From Sabellastarte sp. h YS-2021 (lineage: Eukaryota > Annelida > Polychaeta > Sabellida > Sabellidae): 64,000 nt of DNA. A program made the position numbers and the translations under genes. The DNA is taken from NCBI GenBank assembly GCA_964017235.1, contig OZ024931.1, positions 100,892,221-100,956,220 on the forward strand, read 5' to 3'. Below are positions 1 through 10,600 of the stretch, piece by piece; position 1 is the stretch's first letter; every line of letters begins with the position of its first letter. The notes under the pieces were generated by a model. The model was not told where the DNA came from. It saw nothing but the letters and a program-made list of their open reading frames with translations, and ran no database searches.

Positions 1-7
1 GTTAGGG

Positions 8-19
8 ATATTTAAATAT
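8..19. other. 12-bp AT palindrome at the start of A monomers
   Basis: ATATTTAAATAT is a perfect palindrome. In B, T to C at the second base trims it to ATTTAAAT. It lies just after GTTAGGG. It could be a bent or easily unwound site; no function can be assigned from sequence. Confidence 0.35.
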
Positions 20-417
20 GGACTTCTTTATTATATGGATTTAATTTTGTCAAAGTTGTGATTTTTATGTCTCATGCAACAGCAACAACCAGGGTCATAT
101 TATGACAGGTACTCTGCATTGTTATTTTGGGGAGTCATACCTACACAGAGGTGACAGCCTATATCATTAGATGTCAAACTTGCTAACCCACAAGGACATT
201 CTATTTTGTCGAGGATAAGAAATCATATCTCAAGCAGTAAACTATTCCCACTAAAGGTAGCACAAGTGATAAAGCCTGCCTTTCCTCTCAGTTAATCACA
301 CATATTTAGTGTTTGATGTCATTTTTATTGCATTAAATTTCATACACAAGTCACAGAGAAGAATATTATGTATTATTATTTGCTGTGCATAGTAATTTTT
401 AAAACATTTACCTTAAT

Positions 418-428
418 ATTGGACCAAT
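418..428. other. CCAAT dyad (NF-Y-like) in each monomer
   Basis: ATTGGACCAAT is a perfect inverted repeat with five-base arms around one central A. It holds CCAAT pentamers on both strands. The same dyad occurs in nearly every monomer, for example 1083-1093 in B. In seven A monomers (dimers 2, 4, 18, 31, 32, 41, 42) ACCAAT is changed to ACCTAT, destroying one arm. Resemblance to the NF-Y/CCAAT site is by sequence only. Confidence 0.45.
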
Positions 429-584
429 TTTCCTCAAATCAAAAGGAACATAACCTCTAGAAATTTGCCATTAAATTGGTATAGATATTATATGGCTAGC
501 TTCAATAAAACAATCACCAAAACTATTTTAAACACAGTTCCAGCAAGATTGTGGATCACAACAGGTGTTCGTGTTCTTCAAATA

Positions 585-596
585 TTTTAAAAAAAA
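585..596. repeat. 12-base T/A tract of A monomers
   Basis: The tract always totals 12 bases but splits as T4A8, T5A7 or T6A6. T5A7 occurs in all ten gamma dimers and nowhere else. T6A6 occurs in ten dimers, all alpha. All other dimers are T4A8. The base at the boundary therefore marks the lineage. Confidence 0.85.
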
Positions 597-709
597 TCAC
601 ACCAGTTATTGCAATAAATAGGATATAATTAATATACTATAACACAATAAAATGATATAGAGTTAGGGACATTTAAATATGGACTTCTTTATTATGTGGA
701 TTTAATTTT

Positions 710-723
710 GTCAAAGGTCAAAG
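710..723. other. 7-bp tandem duplication specific to B monomers
   Basis: GTCAAAG occurs twice in B and once in A. The duplication creates TTGTCAAAGGTCA, resembling a one-base-spaced direct repeat of nuclear-receptor half sites (second half AGGTCA perfect, first half TTGTCA degenerate). It is present in B monomers of all three subtypes and in the recombinant, so it predates their split. Confidence 0.5.
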
Positions 724-1220
724 TTGTGATTTTTATGTCTCATGCAACAGCAACAGCCAGGGTCATATTATGAAAGGTACTCTGCATTGTCATTTTGGGT
801 AGTCATACCTACACAGAGGTGACAGCCTATCATCAGATGTCAAACTTGCTAACCCACAAGGACATTCTATTTTGTCAAGCATAAGAAATCATATCAGAAG
901 CACTAAACTATTCCCACTAAAGGTAGCACAAGTGATAAAGCCTGCCTTTCCTCTCAGTTAATCACACATATTTAGTGTTTGATGTCATTTTTATTGCATT
1001 AAATTTCATCCACAAGTCACAGAGAAGAATATTTTTATTATTATTTGCTGTGCATAGTAATTTTTAAAACAATTATCTTAATATTGGACCAATTTTCCTC
1101 AAATCAAAAGGAACATAACCTCTAGAAATTTGCCTTTAAATTGGTATAGATATTAGATTGCTAGCTTCAATAAAACAATCACAAAAATTATTTTAAACAG
1201 AGTGCCAGCAAGATTGTGGA

Positions 1221-1234
1221 TCACACCAGGTGTT
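1221..1234. other. Dyad TCACACC/AGGTGT in B monomers
   Basis: TCACACCAGGTGTT contains ACACC and GGTGT arms around one A, resembling facing T-box half sites. A monomers have ACAACAGGTGTT, so only the right half and the CAGGTG E-box core remain. The B-constant CpG follows immediately (TTCG). Confidence 0.35.
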
Positions 1235-1326
1235 CGTTTTCTTCAAATATTTTTTAAAAAGTCACACCAGTTATTGCAATAAATATGATATAATTAATAT
1301 ACTATAACACAATAAAATGATATAGA

Positions 1327-2645
1327 GTTAGGGATATTTAAATATGGACTTCTTTATTATATGGATTTAATTTTGTCAAAGTTGTGATTTTTATGTCTCA
1401 TGCAACAGCAACAACCAGGGTCATATTATGACAGGTACTCTGCATTGTTATTTTGGGGAGTCATACCTACACAGAGGTGACAGCCTATATCATTAGATGT
1501 CAAACTTGCTAACCCACAAGGACATTCTATTTTGTCGAGGATAAGAAATCATATCTCAAGCAGTAAACTATTCCCACTAAAGGTAGCACAAGTGATAAAG
1601 CCTGCCTTTCCTCTCAGTTAATCACACATATTTAGTGTTTGATGTCATTTTTATTGCATTAAATTTCATACACAAGTCACAGAGAAGAATATTATGTATT
1701 ATTATTTGCTGTGCATAGTAATTTTTAAAACATTTACCTTAATATTGGACCTATTTTCCTCAAATCAAAAGGAACATAACCTCTAGAAATTTGCCATTAA
1801 ATTGGTATAGATATTATATGGCTAGCTTCAATAAAACAATCACCAAAACTATTTTAAACACAGTTCCAGCAAGATTGTGGATCACAACAGGTGTTCGTGT
1901 TCTTCAAATATTTTAAAAAAAATCACACCAGTTATTGCAATAAATAGGATATAATTAATATACTATAACACAATAAAATGATATAGAGTTAGGGACATTT
2001 AAATATGGACTTCTTTATTATGTGGATTTAATTTTGTCAAAGGTCAAAGTTGTGATTTTTATGTCTCATGCAACAGCAACAGCCAGGGTCATATTATGAA
2101 AGATACTCTGCATTGTCATTTTGGGGAGTCACAGAGGTGACAGCCTATCATCAGATGTCAAACTTGCTAACCCACAAGGACATTCTATTTTGTCAAGCAT
2201 AAGAAATCATATCTGAAGCACTAAACTATTCCCACTAAAGGTAGCACAAGTGATAAAGCCTGCCTTTCCTCTCAGTTAATCACACATATTTAGTGTTTGA
2301 TGTCATTTTTATTGCATTAAATATCATCCACAAGTCACAGAGAAGAATATTATTTATTATTATTTGCTGTGCATAGTAATTTTTAAAACAATTATCTTAA
2401 TATTGGACCAATTTTCCTCAAATCAAAAGGAACATAACCTCTAGAAATTTGCCTTTAAATTGATATAGATATTATATTGCTAGCTTCAATAAAACAATCA
2501 CAAAAATTATTTTAAACAGAGTTCCAGCAAGATTGTGGATCACACCAGGTGTTCGTTTTCTTCAAATATTTTTTAAAAAGTCACACCAGTTATTGCAATA
2601 AATATGATATAATTAATATACTATAACACAATAAACTGATATAGA
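1327..2645. repeat. Dimer 2: A + B-beta with 8-bp deletion
   Basis: B starts at 1988 and is only 658 bp: eight bases are missing between GGAGTC (ending 2130) and ACAGAGG, making this the shortest dimer (1319 bp). A carries ACCTAT. Counterpart of dimer 18, which lacks the deletion. Confidence 0.95.
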
Positions 2646-3971
2646 GTTAGGGATATTTAAATATGGACTTCTTTATTATATGGATTTAATTTTGTCAAAG
2701 TTGTGATTTTTATGTCTCATGCAACAGCAACAACCAGGGTCATATTATGACAGGTACTCTGCATTGTTATTTTGGGGAGTCATACCTACACAGAGGTGAC
2801 AGCCTATATCATTAGATGTCAAACTTGCTAACCCACAAGGACATTCTATTTTGTCAAGGATAAGAAATCATATCTCAAGCAGTAAACTATTCCCACTAAA
2901 GGTAGCACAAGTGATAAAGCCTGCCTTTCCTCTCAGTTAATCACACATATTTAGTGTTTGATGTCATTTTTATTGCATTAAATTTCACACACAAGTCACA
3001 GAGAAGAATATTATGTATTATTATTTGCTGTGCATAGTAATTTTTAAAACATTTACCTTAATATTGGACCAATTTTCCTCAAATCAAAAGGAACATAACC
3101 TCTAGAAATTTGCCATTAAATTGGTATAGATATTGTATGGCTAGCTTCAATAAAACAATCACCAAAACTATTTTAAACACAGTTCCAGCAAGATTGTGGA
3201 TCACAACAGGTGTTCGTGTTCTTCAAATATTTTTTAAAAAATCACACCAGTTATTGCAATAAATAGGATATAATTAATATACTATAACACAATAAAATGA
3301 TATAGAGTTAGGGACATTTAAATATGGACTTCTTTATTATGTGGATTTAATTTTGTCAAAGGTCAAAGTTGTGATTTTTATGTCTCATGCAACAGCAACA
3401 GCCAGGGTCATATTATGAAAGGTACTCTGCATTGTCATTTTGGGTAGTCATACCTACACAGAGGTGACAGCCTATCATCAGATGTCAAACTTGCTAACCC
3501 ACAAGGACATTCTATTTTGTCAAGCATAAGAAATCATATCAGAAGCACTAAACTATTCCCACTAAAGGTAGCACAAGTGATAAAGCCTGCCTTTCCTCTC
3601 AGTTAATCACACATATTTAGTGTTTGATGTCATTTTTATTGCATTAAATTTCATCCACAAGTCACAGAGAAGAATATTTTTATTATTATTTGCTGTGCAT
3701 AGTAATTTTTAAAACAATTATCTTAATATTGGACCAATTTTCCTCAAATCAAAAGGAACATAACCTCTAGAAATTTGCCTTTAAATTGGTATAGATATTA
3801 GATTGCTAGCTTCAATAAAACAATCACAAAAATTATTTTAAACAGAGTGCCAGCAAGATTGTGGATCACACCAGGTGTTCGTTTTCTTCAAATATTTTTT
3901 AAAAAGTCACACCAGTTATTGCAATAAATATGATATAATTAATATACTATAACACAATAAAATGATATAGA
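2646..3971. repeat. Dimer 3: A + B-alpha
   Basis: B starts at 3307. A is GTCAAG, T6A6 and has the rare TTTCACACAC (C at 2988), otherwise seen only in dimer 19. A also has a private TATTGTATGG. Confidence 0.95.
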
Positions 3972-5297
3972 GTTAGGGATATTTAAATATGGACTTCTTT
4001 ATTATATGGATTTAATTTTGTCAAAGTTGTGATTTTTATGTCTCATGCAACAGCAACAACCAGGGTCATATTATGACAGGTACTCTGCATTGTTATTTTG
4101 GGGAGTCATACCTACACAGAGGTGACAGCCTATATCATTAGATGTCAAACTTGCTAACCCACAAGGACATTCTATTTTGTCGAGGATAAGAAATCATATC
4201 TCAAGCAGTAAACTATTCCCACTAAAGGTAGCACAAGTGATAAAGCCTGCCTTTCCTCTCAGTTAATCACACATATTTAGTGTTTGATGTCATTTTTATT
4301 GCATTAAATTTCATACACAAGTCACAGAGAAGAATATTATGTATTATTATTTGCTGTGCATAGTAATTTTTAAAACATTTACCTTAATATTGGACCTATT
4401 TTCCTCAAATCAAAAGGAACATAACCTCTAGAAATTTGCCATTAAATTGGTATAGATATTATATGGCTAGCTTCAATAAAACAATCACCAAAACTATTTT
4501 AAACACAGTTCCAGCAAGATTGTGGATCACAACAGGTGTTCGTGTTCTTCAAATATTTTAAAAAAAATCACACCAGTTATTGCAATAAATAGGATATAAT
4601 TAATATACTATAACACAATAAAATGATATAGAGTTAGGGACATTTAAATATGGACTTCTTTATTATGTGGATTTAATTTTGTCAAAGGTCAAAGTTGTGA
4701 TTTTTATGTCTCATGCAACAGCAACAGCCAGGGTCATATTATGAAAGATACTCTGCATTGTCATTTTGGGGAGTCATACCTACACAGAGGTGACAGCCTA
4801 TCATCAGATGTCAAACTTGCTAACCCACAAGGACATTCTATTTTGTCAAGCATAAGAAATCATATCAGAAGCACTAAACTATTCCCACTAAAGGTAGCAC
4901 AAGTGATAAAGCCTGCCTTTCCTCTCAGTTAATCACACATATTTAGTGTTTGATGTCATTTTTATTGCATTAAATTTCATCCACAAGTCACAGAGAAGAA
5001 TATTTTTATTATTATTTGCTGTGCATAGTAATTTTTAAAACAATTATCTTAATATTGGACCAATTTTCCTCAAATCAAAAGGAACATAACCTCTAGAAAT
5101 TTGCCTTTAAATTGGTATAGATATTAGATTGCTAGCTTCAATAAAACAATCACAAAAATTATTTTAAACAGAGTGCCAGCAAGATTGTGGATCACACCAG
5201 GTGTTCGTTTTCTTCAAATATTTTTTAAAAAGTCACACCAGTTATTGCAATAAATATGATATAATTAATATACTATAACACAATAAAATGATATAGA
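3972..5297. repeat. Dimer 4: A + recombinant B (beta 5', alpha 3')
   Basis: B starts at 4633. It is beta at GAAAGATAC and GGGGAG, then alpha from ATATCAGAAG onward (AAATTTCATCC, ATATTTTTATT, TATTAGATTG, GAGTGCC, AAAATGAT). A carries ACCTAT, as in beta dimers. The join removes both subtype-specific stops, so a 63-codon frame is open. Confidence 0.93.
4741..4932 (+). other. 63-codon open frame in recombinant B monomer, probably non-coding
   Basis: Same frame as in gamma B but with Asp for Gly at codon 3 (the beta base GAT). It is open because the 5' part comes from beta (no TAG at codon 11) and the 3' part from alpha (AGA rather than TGA at codon 43). It is an accidental by-product of recombination and useful mainly as a marker of the junction. 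Confidence 0.1.
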
Positions 5298-6622
5298 GTT
5301 AGGGATATTTAAATATGGACTTCTTTATTATATGGATTTAATTTTGTCAAAGTTGTGATTTTTATGTCTCATGCAACAGCAACAACCAGGGTCATATTAT
5401 GACAGGTACTCTGCATTGTTATTTTGGGGAGTCATACCTACACAGAGGTGACAGCCTATATCATTAGATGTCAAACTTGCTAACCCACAAGGACATTCTA
5501 TTTTGTCGAGGATAAGAAATCATATCTCAAGCAGTAAACTATTCCCACTAAAGGTAGCACAAGTGATAAAGCCTGCCTTTCCTCTCAGTTAATCACATAT
5601 TTAGTGTTTGATGTCATTTTTATTGCATTAAATTTCATACACAAGTCACAGAGAAGAATATTATGTATTATTATTTGCTGTGCATAGTAATTTTTAAAAC
5701 ATTTACCTTAATATTGGACCAATTTTCCTCAAATCAAAAGGAACATAACCTCTAGAAATTTGCCATTAAATTGGTATAGATATTATATGGCTAGCTTCAA
5801 TAAAACAATCACCAAAACTATTTTAAACACAGTTCCAGCAAGATTGTGGATCACAACAGGTGTTCGTGTTCTTCAAATATTTTAAAAAAAATCACACCAG
5901 TTATTGCAATAAATAGGATATAATTAATATACTATAACACAATAAAATGATACAGAGTTAGGGACATTTAAATATGGACTTCTTTATTATGTGGATTTAA
6001 TTTTGTCAAAGGTCAAAGTTGTGATTTTTATGTCTCATGCAACAGCAACAGCCAGGGTCATATTATGAAAGATACTCTGCATTGTCATTTTGGGGAGTCA
6101 TACCTACACAGAGGTGACAGCCTATCATCAGATGTCAAACTTGCTAACCCACAAGGACATTCTATTTTGTCAAGCATAAGAAATCATATCTGAAGCACTA
6201 AACTATTCCCACTAAAGGTAGCACAAGTGATAAAGCCTGCCTTTCCTCTCAGTTAATCACACATATTTAGTGTTTGATGTCATTTTTATTGCATTAAATA
6301 TCATCCACAAGTCACAGAGAAGAATATTATTTATTATTATTTGCTGTGCATAGTAATTTTTAAAACAATTATCTTAATATTGGACCAATTTTCCTCAAAT
6401 CAAAAGGAACATAACCTCTAGAAATTTGCCTTTAAATTGATATAGATATTATATTGCTAGCTTCAATAAAACAATCACAAAAATTATTTTAAACAGAGTT
6501 CCAGCAAGATTGTGGATCACACCAGGTGTTCGTTTTCTTCAAATATTTTTTAAAAAGTCACACCAGTTATTGCAATAAATATGATATAATTAATATACTA
6601 TAACACAATAAACTGATATAGA
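5298..6622. repeat. Dimer 5: A (659 bp) + B-beta
   Basis: B starts at 5957. A has the CA deletion (CACAT), T4A8 and the GATACAG tail. Confidence 0.95.
5957..6622. repeat. Monomer B, subtype beta, type copy
   Basis: Representative beta B monomer, 666 bp. Beta-specific changes are GAAAGATAC, ATATCTGAAG (TGA at 6191-6193), AAATATCATCC, AATTGATATAG and the tail AAACTGAT. It keeps GGGGAG, GAATATTATTT, ATTATATTG and GAGTTCC. Nineteen copies are present. The tail variant is tightly linked to the next A monomer (GTCAAG instead of GTCGAG), so the homogenised block runs from beta B into the following A. Confidence 0.95.
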
Positions 6623-7948
6623 GTTAGGGATATTTAAATATGGACTTCTTTATTATATGGATTTAATTTTGTCAAAGTTGTGATTTTTATGTCTCATGCA
6701 ACAGCAACAACCAGGGTCATATTATGACAGGTACTCTGCATTGTTATTTTGGGGAGTCATACCTACACAGAGGTGACAGCCTATATCATTAGATGTCAAA
6801 CTTGCTAACCCACAAGGACATTCTATTTTGTCAAGGATAAGAAATCATATCTCAAGCAGTAAACTATTCCCACTAAAGGTAGCACAAGTGATAAAGCCTG
6901 CCTTTCCTCTCAGTTAATCACACATATTTAGTGTTTGATGTCATTTTTATTGCATTAAATTTCATACACAAGTCACAGAGAAGAATATTATGTATTATTA
7001 TTTGCTGTGCATAGTAATTTTTAAAACATTTACCTTAATATTGGACCAATTTTCCTCAAATCAAAAGGAACATAACCTCTAGAAATTTGCCATTAAATTG
7101 GTATAGATATTATATGGCTAGCTTCAATAAAACAATCACCAAAACTATTTTAAACACAGTTCCAGCAAGATTGTGGATCACAACAGGTGTTCGTGTTCTT
7201 CAAATATTTTAAAAAAAATCACACCAGTTATTGCAATAAATAGGATATAATTAATATACTATAACACAATAAAATGATATAGAGTTAGGGACATTTAAAT
7301 ATGGACTTCTTTATTATGTGGATTTAATTTTGTCAAAGGTCAAAGTTGTGATTTTTATGTCTCATGCAACAGCAACAGCCAGGGTCATATTATGAAAGGT
7401 ACTCTGCATTGTCATTTTGGGTAGTCATACCTACACAGAGGTGACAGCCTATCATCAGATGTCAAACTTGCTAACCCACAAGGACATTCTATTTTGTCAA
7501 GCATAAGAAATCATATCAGAAGCACTAAACTATTCCCACTAAAGGTAGCACAAGTGATAAAGCCTGCCTTTCCTCTCAGTTAATCACACATATTTAGTGT
7601 TTGATGTCATTTTTATTGCATTAAATTTCATCCACAAGTCACAGAGAAGAATATTTTTATTATTATTTGCTGTGCATAGTAATTTTTAAAACAATTATCT
7701 TAATATTGGACCAATTTTCCTCAAATCAAAAGGAACATAACCTCTAGAAATTTGCCTTTAAATTGGTATAGATATTAGATTGCTAGCTTCAATAAAACAA
7801 TCACAAAAATTATTTTAAACAGAGTGCCAGCAAGATTGTGGATCACACCAGGTGTTCGTTTTCTTCAAATATTTTTTAAAAAGTCACACCAGTTATTGCA
7901 ATAAATATGATATAATTAATATACTATAACACAATAAAATGATATAGA
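6623..7948. repeat. Dimer 6: A + B-alpha
   Basis: B starts at 7284. A is GTCAAG with T4A8. This is the only GTCAAG A followed by alpha that lacks T6A6. Confidence 0.95.
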
Positions 7949-9273
7949 GTTAGGGATATTTAAATATGGACTTCTTTATTATATGGATTTAATTTTGTCA
8001 AAGTTGTGATTTTTATGTCTCATGCAACAGCAACAACCAGGGTCATATTATGACAGGTACTCTGCATTGTTATTTTGGGGAGTCATACCTACACAGAGGT
8101 GACAGCCTATATCATTAGATGTCAAACTTGCTAACCCACAAGGACATTCTATTTTGTCGAGGATAAGAAATCATATCTCAAGCAGTAAACTATTCCCACT
8201 AAAGGTAGCACAAGTGATAAAGCCTGCCTTTCCTCTCAGTTAATCACATATTTAGTGTTTGATGTCATTTTTATTGCATTAAATTTCATACACAAGTCAC
8301 AGAGAAGAATATTATGTATTATTATTTGCTGTGCATAGTAATTTTTAAAACATTTACCTTAATATTGGACCAATTTTCCTCAAATCAAAAGGAACATAAC
8401 CTCTAGAAATTTGCCATTAAATTGGTATAGATATTATATGGCTAGCTTCAATAAAACAATCACCAAAACTATTTTAAACACAGTTCCAGCAAGATTGTGG
8501 ATCACAACAGGTGTTCGTGTTCTTCAAATATTTTAAAAAAAATCACACCAGTTATTGCAATAAATAGGATATAATTAATATACTATAACACAATAAAATG
8601 ATACAGAGTTAGGGACATTTAAATATGGACTTCTTTATTATGTGGATTTAATTTTGTCAAAGGTCAAAGTTGTGATTTTTATGTCTCATGCAACAGCAAC
8701 AGCCAGGGTCATATTATGAAAGATACTCTGCATTGTCATTTTGGGGAGTCATACCTACACAGAGGTGACAGCCTATCATCAGATGTCAAACTTGCTAACC
8801 CACAAGGACATTCTATTTTGTCAAGCATAAGAAATCATATCTGAAGCACTAAACTATTCCCACTAAAGGTAGCACAAGTGATAAAGCCTGCCTTTCCTCT
8901 CAGTTAATCACACATATTTAGTGTTTGATGTCATTTTTATTGCATTAAATATCATCCACAAGTCACAGAGAAGAATATTATTTATTATTATTTGCTGTGC
9001 ATAGTAATTTTTAAAACAATTATCTTAATATTGGACCAATTTTCCTCAAATCAAAAGGAACATAACCTCTAGAAATTTGCCTTTAAATTGATATAGATAT
9101 TATATTGCTAGCTTCAATAAAACAATCACAAAAATTATTTTAAACAGAGTTCCAGCAAGATTGTGGATCACACCAGGTGTTCGTTTTCTTCAAATATTTT
9201 TTAAAAAGTCACACCAGTTATTGCAATAAATATGATATAATTAATATACTATAACACAATAAACTGATATAGA
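7949..9273. repeat. Dimer 7: A (659 bp) + B-beta
   Basis: B starts at 8608. A has CACAT, T4A8 and GATACAG. Same haplotype as dimer 5, 2651 bp upstream. Confidence 0.95.
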
Positions 9274-10600
9274 GTTAGGGATATTTAAATATGGACTTCT
9301 TTATTATATGGATTTAATTTTGTCAAAGTTGTGATTTTTATGTCTCATGCAACAGCAACAACCAGGGTCATATTATGAAAGGTACTCTGCATTGTTATTT
9401 TGGGGAGTCATACCTACACAGAGGTGACAGCCTATATCATTAGATGTCAAACTTGCTAACCCACAAGGACATTCTATTTTGTCAAGGATAAGAAATCATA
9501 TCTCAAGCAGTAAACTATTCCCACTAAAGGTAGCACAAGTGATAAAGCCTGCCTTTCCTCTCAGTTAATCACACATATTTAGTGTTTGATGTCATTTTTA
9601 TTGCATTAAATTTCATACACAAGTCACAGAGAAGAATATTATGTATTATTATTTGCTGTGCATAGTAATTTTTAAAACATTTACCTTAATATTGGACCAA
9701 TTTTCCTCAAATCAAAAGGAACATAACCTCTAGAAATTTGCCATTAAATTGGTATAGATATTATATGGCTAGCTTCAATAAAACAATCACCAAAACTATT
9801 TTAAACACAGTTCCAGCAAGATTGTGGATCACAACAGGTGTTCGTGTTCTTCAAATATTTTAAAAAAAATCACACCAGTTATTGCAATAAATAGGATATA
9901 ATTAATATACTATAACACAATAAAATGATATAGAGTTAGGGACATTTAAATATGGACTTCTTTATTATGTGGATTTAATTTTGTCAAAGGTCAAAGTTGT
10001 GATTTTTATGTCTCATGCAACAGCAACAGCCAGGGTCATATTATGAAAGATACTCTGCATTGTCATTTTGGGGAGTCATACCTACACAGAGGTGACAGCC
10101 TATCATCAGATGTCAAACTTGCTAACCCACAAGGACATTCTATTTTGTCAAGCATAAGAAATCATATCTGAAGCACTAAACTATTCCCACTAAAGGTAGC
10201 ACAAGTGATAAAGCCTGCCTTTCCTCTCAGTTAATCACACATATTTAGTGTTTGATGTCATTTTTATTGCATTAAATATCATCCACAAGTCACAGAGAAG
10301 AATATTATTTATTATTATTTGCTGTGCATAGTAATTTTTAAAACAATTATCTTAATATTGGACCAATTTTCCTCAAATCAAAAGGAACATAACCTCTAGA
10401 AATTTGCCTTTAAATTGATATAGATATTATATTGCTAGCTTCAATAAAACAATCACAAAAATTATTTTAAACAGAGTTCCAGCAAGATTGTGGATCACAC
10501 CAGGTGTTCGTTTTCTTCAAATATTTTTTAAAACTTCACACCAGTTATTGCAATAAATATGATATAATTAACATACTATAACACAATAAACTGATATAGA
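9274..10600. repeat. Dimer 8: A + B-beta, with private variants
   Basis: B starts at 9935. A has the B-type GAAAGG where other A monomers have GACAGG, plus GTCAAG and T4A8. B has the private changes AAAACTTCAC (for AAAAAGTCAC) and TTAACATAC near its end. Confidence 0.95.

Larger units (their letters stand above)
1..661. repeat. Monomer A, type copy
   Basis: Representative A monomer. Diagnostic features against B are GGGATATTT at the start, a single GTCAAAG, CAACAACCAG, GACAGG, TATATCATTAG (two extra bases), CATACAC, ATTATGTATT, TATGGCTAG, ACAACAGGTGTTCGTG and AATAGGAT near the end. The ATG that opens the 63-codon frame in B is present, but the two-base insertion brings in a TAG after about 23 codons. 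Common A variants are GTCGAG or GTCAAG at 208-213, CACACAT or CACAT near 297, ACCAAT or ACCTAT at 423-428, and the T/A tract at 585-596. Here it is GTCGAG, CACACAT, ACCAAT, T4A8. Confidence 0.95.
1..1326. repeat. Dimer 1: A + B-alpha
   Basis: B starts at 662. A is GTCGAG, CACACAT, ACCAAT, T4A8. First of three dimers that recur as dimers 17-19. Confidence 0.95.
662..1326. repeat. Monomer B, subtype alpha, type copy
   Basis: Representative alpha B monomer, 665 bp. All B monomers share GGGACATTT, a duplicated 7-mer (GTCAAAG twice at 710-723), CATCAG, AGCATAAG and CACACCAGG. Alpha-specific changes are GGGTAG (TAG at 800-802), GAATATTTTTATT (one base shorter), TATTAGATTG and GAGTGCC. The tail is AAAATGAT. 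Eighteen of the 48 complete B monomers are of this subtype, and the private changes always occur together, so alpha is a true lineage rather than scattered noise. Confidence 0.95.
1..3971. repeat. Three-dimer segment duplicated at 21207-25185
   Basis: Dimers 1-3 match dimers 17-19 in order (alpha; ACCTAT plus beta; TTTCACACAC plus alpha). TTTCACACAC occurs in no other A. The left end is cut by the window. The match ends before dimer 4, whose A has CACACAT and ACCTAT while dimer 20 has CACAT and ACCAAT. Confidence 0.8.

Noticed and set aside
2-7. TTAGGG at each monomer start, resembling telomere repeat
   Set aside because: A single copy per 0.66-kb monomer, never in tandem. Six bases recur by chance and by satellite copying.
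600-660. AATAAA and TATA-like strings near monomer ends as promoter or polyadenylation signals
   Set aside because: At about 69 % A+T such strings are expected by chance, and no transcript unit accompanies them.
1-661. Internal half-unit (about 330 bp) periodicity within the monomer
   Set aside because: Reading the two halves of A side by side shows no sustained similarity, only short words such as TCACA.
1231-1247. TTCG within GTGTTCGTTTTCTTC as a CENP-B box
   Set aside because: Beyond TTCG the required A and the CGGG core are absent, so it does not fit the consensus.
1-1326. LTR or other transposon origin of the dimer
   Set aside because: No terminal inverted repeats, target-site duplications, primer-binding site or polymerase-like frame seen on either strand.
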